DNA from: Lachnospiraceae bacterium
GTDB lineage: Bacteria > Bacillota > Clostridia > Lachnospirales > Lachnospiraceae
NCBI GenBank assembly: GCA_910575605.1
Contig: CAJTEW010000020.1
Coordinates: forward strand, 1-60,861
DNA length: 60,861 bases
Direction of reading: 5' to 3'
Below are positions 51,106-60,765 of this stretch, one piece after another. Below the pieces are notes generated by a model. It was not told the DNA's origin, made no database searches, and was given only the letters and a program-made list of their open reading frames with translations. The translations under genes and the position numbers were made by a program. The number at the start of each line of letters is the position of its first letter. Position 1 is the first letter of the stretch.

Positions 51106-52449
51106 TTAAGTAGTTCTGTTATCAAAGAAAATATCAATTTTTTTCTTTATGTCCTCCGGCTTTAATAATTTTGACAGATATCCGTCAGGCTTTAAGGATA
51201 TTACATTTCTGACACTTTCCTGATCTGTCCTTCCTGTCAGGAAAATAACCGGAAGACCTGTAAACTGTGTCTCCGAACGGATCATCTCCAGCACCTTTTT
51301 TCCATCACAAACCGGCATTTCATAGTCCAGAAGAACTAAATCCGGCTTATCCAGAATAATTGACTGCAGAGCGGACATTCCAGACTGCGCCACTGCAATC
51401 TCGTAGTCCTCACAAAGAAGATTTTTCATACCCTCTCTTATCGTCATAGAATCATCCACTACAAGTATCTTCTGCTTTTTCGGTTCTTCCCTCTTCTTAA
51501 GGTAATTCTCAATTTCGTCCATGGCATTATCCACTTCAAGAGGGGTACCCACACCCTTATCAAGAAGGTGAGGCGCAATAACGCAATATGCAAAATATCC
51601 TGCACCTGTATCAAACAGCAGACTGACCTGCATTTTATCTCTCTCAAAAATCTCCCGGAACTGCTCATATGTAAGCAGGTTCTCTTCCTTCACCTCGTAA
51701 AGCTCCGCGTCCGGCAGATGCTCCCTGACACGGTCCACAAACTGACGTGCCGTATATCTGGCAGCATTGATTAGCATACTGTCAAGCTTATTGGTCTGGA
51801 TTCCCATAGCCTTTCCGACAGTATTAATAAGCAGCTTTTCTTCAAATACTAAAATAATTTCCGACTTTTTCTCATTCTCGTCCGAGCCGTAAACCAGACG
51901 GTAATATACACCCTTTCCAAATTTTTCTCCGCCATAGGTCTCGCTGACTACCTGGGATTCTAACCGGAACATATCATACACAAGCTGAAGAATTACTTTC
52001 TTCATAGCCTCCAGCTCCTCGCTAGGCAGAAGATCCACCCACTTACTCACGCCTTCTCCTGTAATCGCACGATCCTCCGTTAGAGTATGTCCAATCAGCC
52101 ATCCAGTACAGACACCAATAAAATGGTCAACTGCATCCTGAGAATAGTCACTCCTCTCCAGCTCCTCTTCAAGCGCCGGAAGTGTATTTTTGCGGAAATT
52201 CTCGTGAAGATGCTTGTGGGTATCATACCCTGAGTAGTTAACGGACCTCATGTATTTCTCTTCGTCCTCAAAATGCTTCATGGCATGTTCCTTAAAATAT
52301 TTTATTCCTTCCTGACATGCCCACTGCCCCTTCTTCTCTTCTCCGAATGAAAGAAGCTTTGTAATGATCTTAAAAAGCCGCCTATGCTCCTTGTCAATGC
52401 TTTCTACTCCTATACTATATTCTTCTTTCCATTCAAATTGGCTCTCCAT
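51106..52449 (-). CDS. Hemerythrin / CheX-like / response-regulator fusion protein
   Basis: 447 residues in three parts. Residues 1-135 are a bacteriohemerythrin with all seven di-iron ligands in family spacing: His22, His59, Glu63, His78, His82, His121 and Asp126. The middle (about 145-320) resembles a CheX/CheC-type domain (KAMGIQTNKLDSMLINAARYT). The end is a receiver domain starting at 327 (KILVVDDSMTIREG) with phosphoacceptor Asp375 in LLDYEMP. It could couple oxygen or redox binding to phospho-signalling, perhaps with the HPt/HD-GYP proteins at 21-24 kb. AAAGGAGG site. Confidence 0.88.
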   Translation of the reverse strand: MESQFEWKEEYSIGVESIDKEHRRLFKIITKLLSFGEEKKGQWACQEGIKYFKEHAMKHFEDEEKYMRSVNYSGYDTHKHLHENFRKNTLPALEEELERSDYSQDAVDHFIGVCTGWLIGHTLTEDRAITGEGVSKWVDLLPSEELEAMKKVILQLVYDMFRLESQVVSETYGGEKFGKGVYYRLVYGSDENEKKSEIILVFEEKLLINTVGKAMGIQTNKLDSMLINAARYTARQFVDRVREHLPDAELYEVKEENLLTYEQFREIFERDKMQVSLLFDTGAGYFAYCVIAPHLLDKGVGTPLEVDNAMDEIENYLKKREEPKKQKILVVDDSMTIREGMKNLLCEDYEIAVAQSGMSALQSIILDKPDLVLLDYEMPVCDGKKVLEMIRSETQFTGLPVIFLTGRTDQESVRNVISLKPDGYLSKLLKPEDIKKKIDIFFDNRTT

Positions 52450-52520
52450 TATAAGTTCCTCCTTTGCCTGCTAATATTTAGTATATCATAGAATCATAAA
52501 AAAGCTATTTAAATTTTATC

Positions 52521-53468
52521 CTAAAGCTGTACCTCTGAGACAGCCAGCTTCATAAATTCTTCCATGCTTCTAGTAAAATATTTATTTTTGCGATAATAAA
52601 AATATACATTACGTTTCGCAGCCGAATCATCAATTTTATAATAATAAATATTTAAGTCTCTGGGGAGATATTTTATCGCTGTATCACTGATAAAGGAAAT
52701 TCCCATTCCCTGTTCTGTCAGATGATAGGTTGTAAGCATCTGATCAAGCTTCCATGCCACCTTTGGCACTACATCTGCACGTTTACAGATTTCCTCTACT
52801 CTCTCCCTTGTATCATTATGCTCCTTTAAAAATACAAATGGCTCCTCTTCAAACATTTTAAGGGGCACTCCATATGTCTCCTGCTTTTTATGTATACCAT
52901 TATGTATATCTGTGACACTAAGGCTCCAGGATTTTGCGGCTGCATTGCTTTTAAACTCAGCCGGAACAGCCAGCAATAGATTCTCTGTCTTTACATAACG
53001 TTTTTCGTACAGCTCTTCATCCATCGGATAATTATCCATGAGAAGATCAATCTCCCCGGAGAAAAGCTTTTGCTCAAGCTGCAGTGTATGTCCTTCAATC
53101 ATTTTAAGCTCTACATTCGGGTACAGATGATGGAACTTTTTCAGAATCTTGGGAAATACATATGACACAAATAAATACGTCCCTCCCACACAAAGAGAAC
53201 CTGTAGACAGCTCATTTAAGTTACTGACATATCCCGTAAATTCTTCTTCCATCTTCATGATCTGCTCTACAATTTTTATATATTTTTTTCCGCACTCTGT
53301 GAGCCGGACGGGATTTCTGCTTCTGTCAAAAAGAGGTGTTCCAATTTTCTTTTCAACCTTTTTTACAGTGGCACTAAGAGCCGGCTGTGATATAAAAAGG
53401 TTGTCTGCTGCCTTTGAAAAGCTTCCCTCCTTATATACCTCATATACATAACTCATATTTGAAAACAT
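52521..53468 (-). CDS. LysR family transcriptional regulator
   Basis: 315 residues with the N-terminal winged helix-turn-helix (GSFSKAADNLFISQPALSAT, VKKVEKKIGTPLFDRSRNPV) and the periplasmic-binding-like effector domain. Target unknown; no divergent gene adjoins it, and the 170 bp upstream lead only to tRNA-Trp. GGGGGAA before the ATG. Confidence 0.92.
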   Translation of the reverse strand: MFSNMSYVYEVYKEGSFSKAADNLFISQPALSATVKKVEKKIGTPLFDRSRNPVRLTECGKKYIKIVEQIMKMEEEFTGYVSNLNELSTGSLCVGGTYLFVSYVFPKILKKFHHLYPNVELKMIEGHTLQLEQKLFSGEIDLLMDNYPMDEELYEKRYVKTENLLLAVPAEFKSNAAAKSWSLSVTDIHNGIHKKQETYGVPLKMFEEEPFVFLKEHNDTRERVEEICKRADVVPKVAWKLDQMLTTYHLTEQGMGISFISDTAIKYLPRDLNIYYYKIDDSAAKRNVYFYYRKNKYFTRSMEEFMKLAVSEVQL

Positions 53469-53643
53469 GCTGAATTCCCCCAGATATCCATCAAATTGCT
53501 AAACAAATACCATATAAAATGTCACAAAAAAACAATGTTACAAACACAATCAGCCTTGCATGCATAACATTGTTTTTATTTACCCAAATCGTATCAGCCG
53601 TAATAAGCAGACATACAAAAGCTCCTTTTCTCACGCTTTCAAA

Positions 53644-53714
53644 CAGGGGATGAGAGAATCGAACTCCCGCCAAAGGTTTTGGAGACCCCTATCATACCAC
53701 TTGACCAATCCCCT
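53644..53714 (-). tRNA. tRNA-Trp (anticodon CCA)
   Basis: 71 nt on the minus strand. Acceptor AGGGGAT pairs with ATCCCCT, discriminator G, no encoded CCA. D arm GTCA/TGAT, T arm GGGAG-TTCGATT-CTCTC. The anticodon loop is CTCCAAA, giving CCA after U33. The anticodon stem GGGGT/ACCTT contains two G-U pairs, weaker than usual. Own promoter at 53736-53764. Confidence 0.9.
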
Positions 53715-53735
53715 ATGTATTTATCATACTAAATA

Positions 53736-53764
53736 TTTATACCATACATAAACATACTTGTCAA
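53736..53764 (-). promoter_or_regulatory. Promoter of tRNA-Trp
   Basis: TTGACA (53764-53759), 17-bp spacer, TATAAA (53741-53736) preceded by TGG (extended -10), about 20 bp before the tRNA 5' end. Confidence 0.75.
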
Positions 53765-53850
53765 GCAAATCCTATAACAATTTTTGCCAGACTTTTATCA
53801 AATTGTTACTGTCCACTTTGTTCACAGTAATATCAAATTCTCTGCAAAAA

Positions 53851-53884
53851 ACCGCCTCCTCAGACCTTCGGAGACGGTCTTAAA
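53851..53884 (-). terminator. Terminator of the ECF S-component gene
   Basis: ACCGCCTCC (53851-53859) pairs with GGAGACGGT (53870-53878) with one mismatch; on the minus strand it is followed by TTTTTTGCAG. It lies 26 bp after the gene's stop. Confidence 0.75.
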
Positions 53885-53903
53885 TATATTACATTTCTAT
53901 AAT

Positions 53904-54566
53904 TTATACTGTCTTTGCACCAGATGCGCTTACTACAGGAATATTCATCTTTTTAAATACCTGTATCAATACTTTCCCAAGAGCCAGTACAAGAATTGCA
54001 GCCGCAATTGCTTCCGGGATTCCCGACGCTGTCACGGTTCCCATAATAAGCCCCCATACTGCCGTAACTCCTACCTCTCTGGCATCAGCATACTGCTGTG
54101 CAAAGAGAAGATAAATACTTCCCATAACCGCCGCCGTATTCACCATGGAACCAATAAAGCCTACTATCGGAAGGGCAATTAACTGGCTTACTTTTAATCT
54201 GCCAAGCAGAATAAAAAGCCATCCTGACACAATGCCAATTAACATCCTGCAGCCTACTGATATCCATAGCGCCTTTACCGCCCCTAAAAGCCCTGTTGTA
54301 CTCATAAAGGGAGAAAAGGCAAAAGATAAAAGAGTCGGTGCCATTGTGTTGCTTATAAGCGAACAGATGCCGAATACCGCTCCTAATACTGCTCCTGCAG
54401 ACGGTCCAAGAAGAATCGCTCCAAGAATTACCGGAATGTGTACAGTTGTCGCCTTAATAATCGGAAGCTGAATCATACCGAGAGGCGTATTTGCCAGCAC
54501 GATAACAATCGCTGCCATAAGTGCAACACTGACCATCCACTTTGTGTCGTGTCTTACTTCTTTCAT
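53904..54566 (-). CDS. ECF transporter S component, predicted pantothenate-specific
   Basis: A 220-residue membrane protein of six helices with the S-component opening (MVSVALMAAIVIVLANTPLG, then HIPVILGAILLGPSAGA). The last pattern is typical of the PanT group of energy-coupling-factor S components. Its gene is divergent from coaBC, the pantothenate-to-CoA gene, which supports pantothenate as the vitamin. It needs the shared EcfAA'T module, not in the window. AAGGAGG site; a 16-base hairpin lies in its leader. Confidence 0.85.
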   Translation of the reverse strand: MKEVRHDTKWMVSVALMAAIVIVLANTPLGMIQLPIIKATTVHIPVILGAILLGPSAGAVLGAVFGICSLISNTMAPTLLSFAFSPFMSTTGLLGAVKALWISVGCRMLIGIVSGWLFILLGRLKVSQLIALPIVGFIGSMVNTAAVMGSIYLLFAQQYADAREVGVTAVWGLIMGTVTASGIPEAIAAAILVLALGKVLIQVFKKMNIPVVSASGAKTV

Positions 54567-54590
54567 TATTCAATTCCTCCTTGTTATCAT

Positions 54591-54655
54591 TCCCGCTTAG
54601 GCGGGATACAATACAATTACCTGGACATTATAACATCTGCTTTTCTATAGGGCAA
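54591..54655 (-). promoter_or_regulatory. Promoter and leader hairpin of the predicted pantothenate transporter gene
   Basis: TTGCCC (54655-54650), 17-bp spacer, TATAAT (54632-54627). In the leader, TCCCGC-TTAG-GCGGGA (54591-54606) forms a perfect 6-bp hairpin just upstream of the ribosome site; it could be an operator or a translation control element. Confidence 0.6.
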
Positions 54656-54682
54656 GTATTATATTTTGTACAATCTTTCTTC

Positions 54683-54711
54683 TTGCGTGTTTTCCCAAAA
54701 CACGATATAGT
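54683..54711 (+). promoter_or_regulatory. coaBC promoter with an operator-like palindrome
   Basis: TTGCGT (54683-54688), 17-bp spacer, TATAGT (54706-54711). The spacer and -35 box are overlapped by the perfect inverted repeat CGTGTTTT-CCC-AAAACACG (54686-54704), which looks like a repressor site controlling CoA synthesis. Confidence 0.6.
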
Positions 54712-54761
54712 GAAAGACAGAAACATTTTTTACCAGACAATACTTATAGGAGAAATTTTCT

Positions 54762-55958
54762 ATGCTTTTAAAAGATAAAACAGTGCTTCTCGGCGTTACC
54801 GGAGGGATTGCCGCCTATAAAAGTGCTTCTCTGGCAAGCCTTCTTGTAAAGGCCGGTGCCACAGTACGGGTCATTATGACAGAACATGCACAAAATTTTA
54901 TAAATCCAATTACCTTTGAAACTCTCACGGGACATAAATGTATCACTGACACCTTTGACCGGAATTTTGAATTTCACGTAGAGCATGTCGCCCTTGCAAA
55001 AAAAGCAGATGTGATTCTAACTGCCCCTGCGACTGCCAATATTATTGCCAAGCTGGCCCACGGAATTGCGGATGACATGCTGACTACAACGATTCTTGCC
55101 AGCCGGGCGCCAAAAATCATTGCTCCGGCTATGAACACAGGCATGTATGAAAATCCTGTGACTCAGAATAACCTGAAGCTTTTAGCTGAATATGGCATGG
55201 AAATTGTCCCTCCCTCCTCTGGAAGACTTGCCTGCGGTGATGAAGGTGCGGGAAAGATGCCTGAGCCGGATGTTCTGTTTCAGTATATCGTCCGTGAACT
55301 GGCATATGAAAAGGATATGGCCGGACTGCATGTGATGGTGACTGCAGGCCCTACCTGTGAGTCCATTGACCCAGTGCGGTACATCACGAACCATTCTACA
55401 GGAAAAATGGGTTACAGCATTGCAAAGATATGTATGCTTCGCGGAGCAGACGTAACCCTTGTAACAGGAAGGACGTCCCTTGTGCCGCCTCCGTTTGTAG
55501 ACGTGGTCTCCGTCACATCGGCAAAAGATATGTTTGATGCTGTAACTGCAAGAAGTAATGACATGGATGTTATTGTCAAGGCCGCTGCTGTCGCCGATTA
55601 TCGTCCTTTATACGTGGCAGAGGAAAAAGTCAAAAAGTCTGATTCTTCACTTTCTATCGAGCTGGAAAGGACGGACGATATTCTGAAATACCTGGGAGAA
55701 CATAAAAGGTCTCATCAGTTTCTGTGCGGCTTCTCCATGGAAACTGAACATATGCTGGAAAATTCCCGCAGAAAGCTCACAGAGAAAAATCTTGATATGA
55801 TTGTTGCAAATAATTTGAAAATACAGGGCGCCGGATTCGGGACAGATACTAATATTGTTACTATGATTACTCCAGATTCTTTAACGGAGCTTGCACTTAT
55901 GTCAAAGGACGAAGTTGCTGTAAAACTTATAGACTTTATTTTAGAACGAAGAAAATAA
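54762..55958 (+). CDS. coaBC: Bifunctional phosphopantothenoylcysteine decarboxylase/synthase
   Basis: 398 residues. CoaC half (1-180): His75 (HVEHVALA), PAMN with Asn125, and GRLACGDEGAGKM with Cys158. CoaB half: VTAGPT, Asn210 in RYITNHSTGKMG, and AAAVADY with Lys289. All four key residues fall at the same numbers as in E. coli CoaBC. It couples phosphopantothenate with Cys and decarboxylates the product to phosphopantetheine on the route to CoA. Confidence 0.97.
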   Translation: MLLKDKTVLLGVTGGIAAYKSASLASLLVKAGATVRVIMTEHAQNFINPITFETLTGHKCITDTFDRNFEFHVEHVALAKKADVILTAPATANIIAKLAHGIADDMLTTTILASRAPKIIAPAMNTGMYENPVTQNNLKLLAEYGMEIVPPSSGRLACGDEGAGKMPEPDVLFQYIVRELAYEKDMAGLHVMVTAGPTCESIDPVRYITNHSTGKMGYSIAKICMLRGADVTLVTGRTSLVPPPFVDVVSVTSAKDMFDAVTARSNDMDVIVKAAAVADYRPLYVAEEKVKKSDSSLSIELERTDDILKYLGEHKRSHQFLCGFSMETEHMLENSRRKLTEKNLDMIVANNLKIQGAGFGTDTNIVTMITPDSLTELALMSKDEVAVKLIDFILERRK

Positions 55959-55968
55959 AGTCTTTTCA

Positions 55969-56021
55969 AAAAAACTGCCTGGGATGGTGAAGTAAAGCCT
56001 CACCATCCCAGGCAGTTTTTT
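55969..56021. terminator. Bidirectional terminator between coaBC and radA
   Basis: 22-bp perfect stem: AAAAAACTGCCTGGGATGGT-GA (55969-55990) with its complement (56000-56021), loop AGTAAAGCC. A-run before and T-run after let it end both convergent transcripts. Confidence 0.95.
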
Positions 56022-56029
56022 AGCATTTT

Positions 56030-57379
56030 TTATATTAGGCCCATCGCCTGATTAACCGACTTCACGCCAATAACTTCGATTCCGACAGCCTTCCCCACTG
56101 TTTTAAGTGATACTTCCGGTATGATGCATGTCTTAAAGCCCAGCTTTTTCGCCTCCGCTACACGCTGCTCCGGCATCGTCACAGCGCGGACCTCTCCGCT
56201 TAAGCCCACCTCACCGAACACAATCGTATCCCCAGAAAATGGTCTATTTTTATAGCTTGAAACAATAGACATAACAATTCCAAGATCTGTGGCCGGCTCG
56301 TTCATGCGGATTCCACCTGCAATATTTACATAGGCATCATAATTTGAAAGAGGCAGACCCATCCTTTTTTCCAGAACTGCCATTAAAAGATTAACTCTAT
56401 TGTAGTCCACGCCTGCAGCTGTCCTTCTGGGCATGCCGAAATTCGTTTTGCACACCAGCGCCTGAATCTCCAGCAGCATGGGACGGGTTCCTTCTATGGC
56501 ACAAGCCACCACTGATCCGGAAGCACACTCTGGCCTTCCATTTAACATATATTCAGAAGGGTTTTCCACTTCTATGAGACCTTTTTCCCGCATCTCAAAC
56601 ACACCGATTTCGTTCGTGGAACCAAATCGGTTTTTTACACTGCGCAGAATCCGGTAGGACGCATGCCTGTCTCCTTCAAAATAAAGCACTGTATCTACCA
56701 TATGCTCTAAAACCCTCGGACCGGCGACTGTTCCCTCCTTCGTCACATGTCCGACAATAAAAATCGAGATGCCAAGCCCTTTGGCAAGCTGCATAAACAC
56801 GTTCGTAGACTCTCTTACCTGGGATACGCTCCCTGGTGCAGAGGCTACTGTCTCATCATACATTGTCTGAATAGAATCAATGACTGTCATATCAGGCTTC
56901 TGCTCTTCAATAATCTCCCGGATGATATCTAAGTTTGTCTCGCAAAGAAGATACAGGCTGTCTGAAAAATCTCCCATACGGTTTGCCCTCATCTTAATCT
57001 GCTTTAATGATTCCTCACCGGATATATACAAAATCTTTTTATTTTTGTCTGACAGCCTCTGGCATACCTGCAGAAGAAGGGTAGACTTCCCGATTCCGGG
57101 ATCACCACCTACTAATACAAGAGAGCCGGGCACAATTCCTCCGCCCAAAACTCTGTCAAGCTCTCCTATGCCGGTAATCTCCCTCTCGTCCTCGTCTGCC
57201 TTTACACTGGAAAGAACTACCGCTTTTGCTTCTTTTTTGATTTTTATGGCTCCTGCTTTCGCAGGAGCCGCTTTTTCCTCAACAAATGTATTCCATTCCT
57301 TGCACATAGGACACTGTCCGAGCCATTTGCTCTCTTCATGCCCACAGTTTTGACAGAAAAATATAGTCTTTTTTTTCAT
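56030..57379 (-). CDS. radA: DNA repair protein RadA
   Basis: A 449-residue RecA-like branch-migration helicase. Zinc finger Cys9, Cys12, Cys23, Cys26; Walker A GDPGIGKST (92-100); the RadA-specific KNRFG motif; and a C-terminal Lon-like domain. It processes recombination intermediates with RecA. It follows the gene at 57384 by 4 bp without a clear ribosome site, so translation is probably coupled. Confidence 0.96.
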   Translation of the reverse strand: MKKKTIFFCQNCGHEESKWLGQCPMCKEWNTFVEEKAAPAKAGAIKIKKEAKAVVLSSVKADEDEREITGIGELDRVLGGGIVPGSLVLVGGDPGIGKSTLLLQVCQRLSDKNKKILYISGEESLKQIKMRANRMGDFSDSLYLLCETNLDIIREIIEEQKPDMTVIDSIQTMYDETVASAPGSVSQVRESTNVFMQLAKGLGISIFIVGHVTKEGTVAGPRVLEHMVDTVLYFEGDRHASYRILRSVKNRFGSTNEIGVFEMREKGLIEVENPSEYMLNGRPECASGSVVACAIEGTRPMLLEIQALVCKTNFGMPRRTAAGVDYNRVNLLMAVLEKRMGLPLSNYDAYVNIAGGIRMNEPATDLGIVMSIVSSYKNRPFSGDTIVFGEVGLSGEVRAVTMPEQRVAEAKKLGFKTCIIPEVSLKTVGKAVGIEVIGVKSVNQAMGLI

Positions 57380-57383
57380 ATTT

Positions 57384-57797
57384 TTACTTTTTCACAACTT
57401 TAACAGCTACACATTTATCAGGTGAAAGTTCGGCACTGACACTTAGCTTCCCGCTTAAATTTGTCTTCATATCACCCACATTCACATCATCCATATATAC
57501 CACATATTCACTGTCAGCTTCAAGCTCAAGGGTAATCTGTGCATCCCTGTCCCCTGATACGGAAAAGCTTATCTCCTTTTCTGATGCCTTAAAATTCTCC
57601 ACTGCCGTCCCTGGTACAGATTCATACACAAACATACCATTCTTCTCAACCTTTGTAATCTCAGCAAACGTCTTTACCTTATAAATATCTCCTTGGAACT
57701 CAAATCCATCAAGCTTCGTCTTGCTTTTTAGTGTATAATCTCCAAAGCTTAAGTTTCCGTCTGCTCCTGCTCTTAAAAGTTCTTTTACTGCTGCCAC
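57384..57797 (-). CDS. Conserved protein of unknown function between clpC and radA
   Basis: 137 residues from a GTG start with AGGAGG eight bases upstream. Beta-strand rich, with no Cys except one near the end, no signal peptide and no membrane helix. Proteins of this type are often labelled endosialidase in Lachnospiraceae databases, but nothing in the sequence supports a catalytic function. Its place between clpC and radA suggests a housekeeping role. Confidence 0.75.
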   Translation of the reverse strand: MAAVKELLRAGADGNLSFGDYTLKSKTKLDGFEFQGDIYKVKTFAEITKVEKNGMFVYESVPGTAVENFKASEKEISFSVSGDRDAQITLELEADSEYVVYMDDVNVGDMKTNLSGKLSVSAELSPDKCVAVKVVKK

Positions 57798-57848
57798 CTG
57801 TGCTTCCTCCTATGGTTTTTAGTATCTCTATTATATCTCATCTCTAAA

Positions 57849-60281
57849 TCAATTTGTAGCCTTCGGTGTAAATTTTATTTCTTTTTTAGACATCCCTGCA
57901 GCAATATCCATGCCCCGCTTCACCTCTCCGGAAAGCACTGCCTCTGCAAGCTTATCTTCAAGCTGGCTCTGCACGGCACGTCTCAACGGCCTCGCCCCGT
58001 ACTTTTTATCTGTACCGGTCTCCACAATATGCTTCTTTACCGAATCACGTATGGTAAGGCTGATATCTAACTGCTCTTTTGCACGCATTACAACCTCCCT
58101 GCACATCAAGCCTACAATGCGTTTCATTTCATCCTCTCCAAGAGGATGAAATACAATGGTTTCGTCTATTCTATTTAAAAATTCTGGACGGAATATGAGC
58201 TTAATTTCATTCAAAACATTGGACTTCATACGCTTATAATCCCCCTCTTTATCCTCCTTTGCATTAAATCCAAGCTTCTTCGGGTCTATAATTGCTTGAG
58301 CTCCGGCATTAGAGGTCATAATAATAACCGTATTGCGGAAATCCACCTTCCGTCCCTGTGAGTCTGTAATATGTCCGTCATCCAACACTTGAAGGAGAAT
58401 ATTAAACACATCTGGATGTGCCTTTTCAATCTCGTCAAACAAAAGTACTGAATATGGATGACGCCGTACCTGCTCACTTAACTGTCCGCCGTCATCATGT
58501 CCTACATAGCCCGGGGGAGAACCTATCATCTTTGCCACACTGTGCTTTTCCATGTATTCTGACATATCCACACGTATCATAGACTCCTCATTACCAAACA
58601 GTGTCTCTGAAAGTGCTTTTGAAAGCTCTGTCTTTCCAACGCCGGTAGGCCCAAGAAACAAAAATGAGCCTATGGGACGCCCTGGATCCTTTAGCCCTAC
58701 CCTTCCGCGCCTTACTGCCCTGGCTACTGCGGTAACTGCCTCCTCCTGTCCGATGACACGCTTATGGAGAGTCTGCTCCAGTTTTTGAAGCCTTGCCCCT
58801 TCTGATTCCTGAAGCTTCTGCACTGGAATTTTTGTCCATTCAGACACGACATCTGCAACATCGTCCTCTGTAACCTCTACCTGTTTCCTGGCATTTCTTG
58901 CCTGAAAGGTTTTCTTTGTATGAAGAAGCTTTCCTTCCGCCTCTTCCTTCTCTTTTCTCAATACGGATGCTTCTTCCATATTACCCTCACATATTGCATC
59001 CTCTAGCTCTTGTGACAGCACAGAAATCATATTTTCCAGCTCATAGATTCTCTCTGGAACCTTAAATCCTCTAAGGGATACTTTAGAGCACGCCTCGTCC
59101 AGTACATCAATAGCCTTATCTGGAAGGAACCGGTCGCTGATATAGCGGTCTGACAGGTGTACAGCCGCCTCCAGGGCTTCCTCTTCTATCTCCACATGAT
59201 GATGGGCCTCATACCGTGTTTTTAGTCCATTTAAAATATCAAGACAGTGGGCTGCATCCGGCTCCTCCACGGTGATCGGCTGAAATCTTCTTTCCAGGGC
59301 TGCGTCTTTTTCAATGTATTTCCGGTACTCTACTATCGTTGTTGCACCAATCAGCTGGAACTCTCCCCTTGCAAGAGCCGGCTTTAAAATATTAGATGCA
59401 TCCATAGCACCTTCTGCCCCACCTGCACCGATGATGGTATGCACCTCATCCAAAAATAAAATAACATTTCCTGCGGCCTTTACCTCCTGAATCAAGCGCT
59501 TCATCCGCTCCTCAAACTCTCCGCGGTATTTGGAGCCTGCAATCATTCCTGCAAGATCCATCGTCAGAATACGTTTCCCCTTCATACCCTCCGGCACAAC
59601 TCCTGTGGCAATCTGGGCTGCAAGCCCTTCTACTACTGCCGTCTTTCCCACTCCCGGTTCTCCTACAAGGCATGGATTATTCTTTGTCCGTCTGCTTAAT
59701 ACCTGCATCAGCCTGTGAATCTCTGTATCTCTGCCTATAACCGGATCAAGCTTTCCTTCCTCCGCCTGCATAGTAAGATCTGTCCCGTACTGGGAAAGGA
59801 CACTTCCCCGGCCGTTCTCCTGAGCCATCTCGCTCTGGTATTCCTTTAAATCGACTCCAATTACATTTAAAATATCCTGGAATATCTTCTGGATATTAAT
59901 ATTCAGGGTAAGGAGAATACGTGCACCAACACAGTCTGCCTCACGAATCATAGCAAGCAGCATGTGCTCTGTCCCAATCTCCTCGGAATGAAAACGAAGG
60001 GCCTCATTCTTACTCTCCCCCAGAATATATTCAAGTCTGGGGCTCCTCTTTGGACTGCCCTCAACTGCCACATCTCCCACCGGGGAGATCAATTCCTCTA
60101 CAATTTTATATATATTTTCCTCTTCTACTCCATTAGCCGCCAGAATCTGTCCTGCAACCCCGATATAGCATCTTCTAAGGCCCAGGAGCAGATGCTCTGT
60201 TCCGATATATGGATGATGTAATTCCTTTGCAATAGCCTTTGCAGTCTTTAACACATCATTTGCCTGTTTTGTATAATTCAT
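57849..60281 (-). CDS. clpC: ATP-dependent Clp protease ATP-binding subunit ClpC
   Basis: An 810-residue AAA+ unfoldase for ClpP. Two N-terminal Clp repeats (1-145), AAA-1 with GEPGVGKT, a UVR-like segment ([21 protein letters not shown]) in the short middle domain, AAA-2 with GPTGVGKT, and KLGF at about 665, the loop that docks to ClpP. The ctsR-mcsA-mcsB genes that accompany clpC in Bacillus are absent here. AAAGGAA site. Confidence 0.95.
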   Translation of the reverse strand: MNYTKQANDVLKTAKAIAKELHHPYIGTEHLLLGLRRCYIGVAGQILAANGVEEENIYKIVEELISPVGDVAVEGSPKRSPRLEYILGESKNEALRFHSEEIGTEHMLLAMIREADCVGARILLTLNINIQKIFQDILNVIGVDLKEYQSEMAQENGRGSVLSQYGTDLTMQAEEGKLDPVIGRDTEIHRLMQVLSRRTKNNPCLVGEPGVGKTAVVEGLAAQIATGVVPEGMKGKRILTMDLAGMIAGSKYRGEFEERMKRLIQEVKAAGNVILFLDEVHTIIGAGGAEGAMDASNILKPALARGEFQLIGATTIVEYRKYIEKDAALERRFQPITVEEPDAAHCLDILNGLKTRYEAHHHVEIEEEALEAAVHLSDRYISDRFLPDKAIDVLDEACSKVSLRGFKVPERIYELENMISVLSQELEDAICEGNMEEASVLRKEKEEAEGKLLHTKKTFQARNARKQVEVTEDDVADVVSEWTKIPVQKLQESEGARLQKLEQTLHKRVIGQEEAVTAVARAVRRGRVGLKDPGRPIGSFLFLGPTGVGKTELSKALSETLFGNEESMIRVDMSEYMEKHSVAKMIGSPPGYVGHDDGGQLSEQVRRHPYSVLLFDEIEKAHPDVFNILLQVLDDGHITDSQGRKVDFRNTVIIMTSNAGAQAIIDPKKLGFNAKEDKEGDYKRMKSNVLNEIKLIFRPEFLNRIDETIVFHPLGEDEMKRIVGLMCREVVMRAKEQLDISLTIRDSVKKHIVETGTDKKYGARPLRRAVQSQLEDKLAEAVLSGEVKRGMDIAAGMSKKEIKFTPKATN

Positions 60282-60325
60282 GTTGCCTGTTCCTTTCTAC
60301 TTATATATGCTGCACATACATTCTA

Positions 60326-60700
60326 TTACCCAAATGTATATTCGTCAAACAATTCATCTACCAGCTCATGCACTTCCTCCCTGCTGATATTTTTACAGCA
60401 TCCTTTGGCAAGAGCAATCCGAAGCTCCCTCTTTAATTCCTCATGGGCATGAATTTTATTAATATCAATCGCAATCACCGCTCCTTTTCTTCTGTCAAGC
60501 TGTATAAAGCCTTGCTGCTTTAATATAGAATATGCCTTATTCACTGTATGCATATTAATACCCACCGTATCTGCAAGCTGCCGGACAGAGGGAAGCGTGT
60601 CGCCCTCATGAAGTACTTCGGTCGCAATGCCCATGATAATCTGGTGCTGCAGCTGCACATAAATGGCTTCGTCACTGTTAAAATCAATCTCTATAAGCAT
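60326..60700 (-). CDS. GntR family (YtrA type) transcriptional regulator
   Basis: 124 residues: winged helix-turn-helix (PSVRQLADTVGINMHTVNKAYSILKQQGFI) with a short C-terminal helical tail, typical of the YtrA subfamily that controls adjacent ABC transporters. The gene precedes clpC by 44 bp on the same strand. Its usual ABC partners may lie right of the window or be absent. Good AGAGGTGG site. Confidence 0.92.
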   Translation of the reverse strand: MLIEIDFNSDEAIYVQLQHQIIMGIATEVLHEGDTLPSVRQLADTVGINMHTVNKAYSILKQQGFIQLDRRKGAVIAIDINKIHAHEELKRELRIALAKGCCKNISREEVHELVDELFDEYTFG

Positions 60701-60765
60701 TCTTCCACCTCTTTTGTTATATATAGGTTAGCACACATAGAATATTTATGCAAGACTTTTGTATT

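Noticed and set aside
53491-53673. 60-codon ORF on the minus strand
   Set aside because: It overlaps the 3' part of tRNA-Trp and has no ribosome site.
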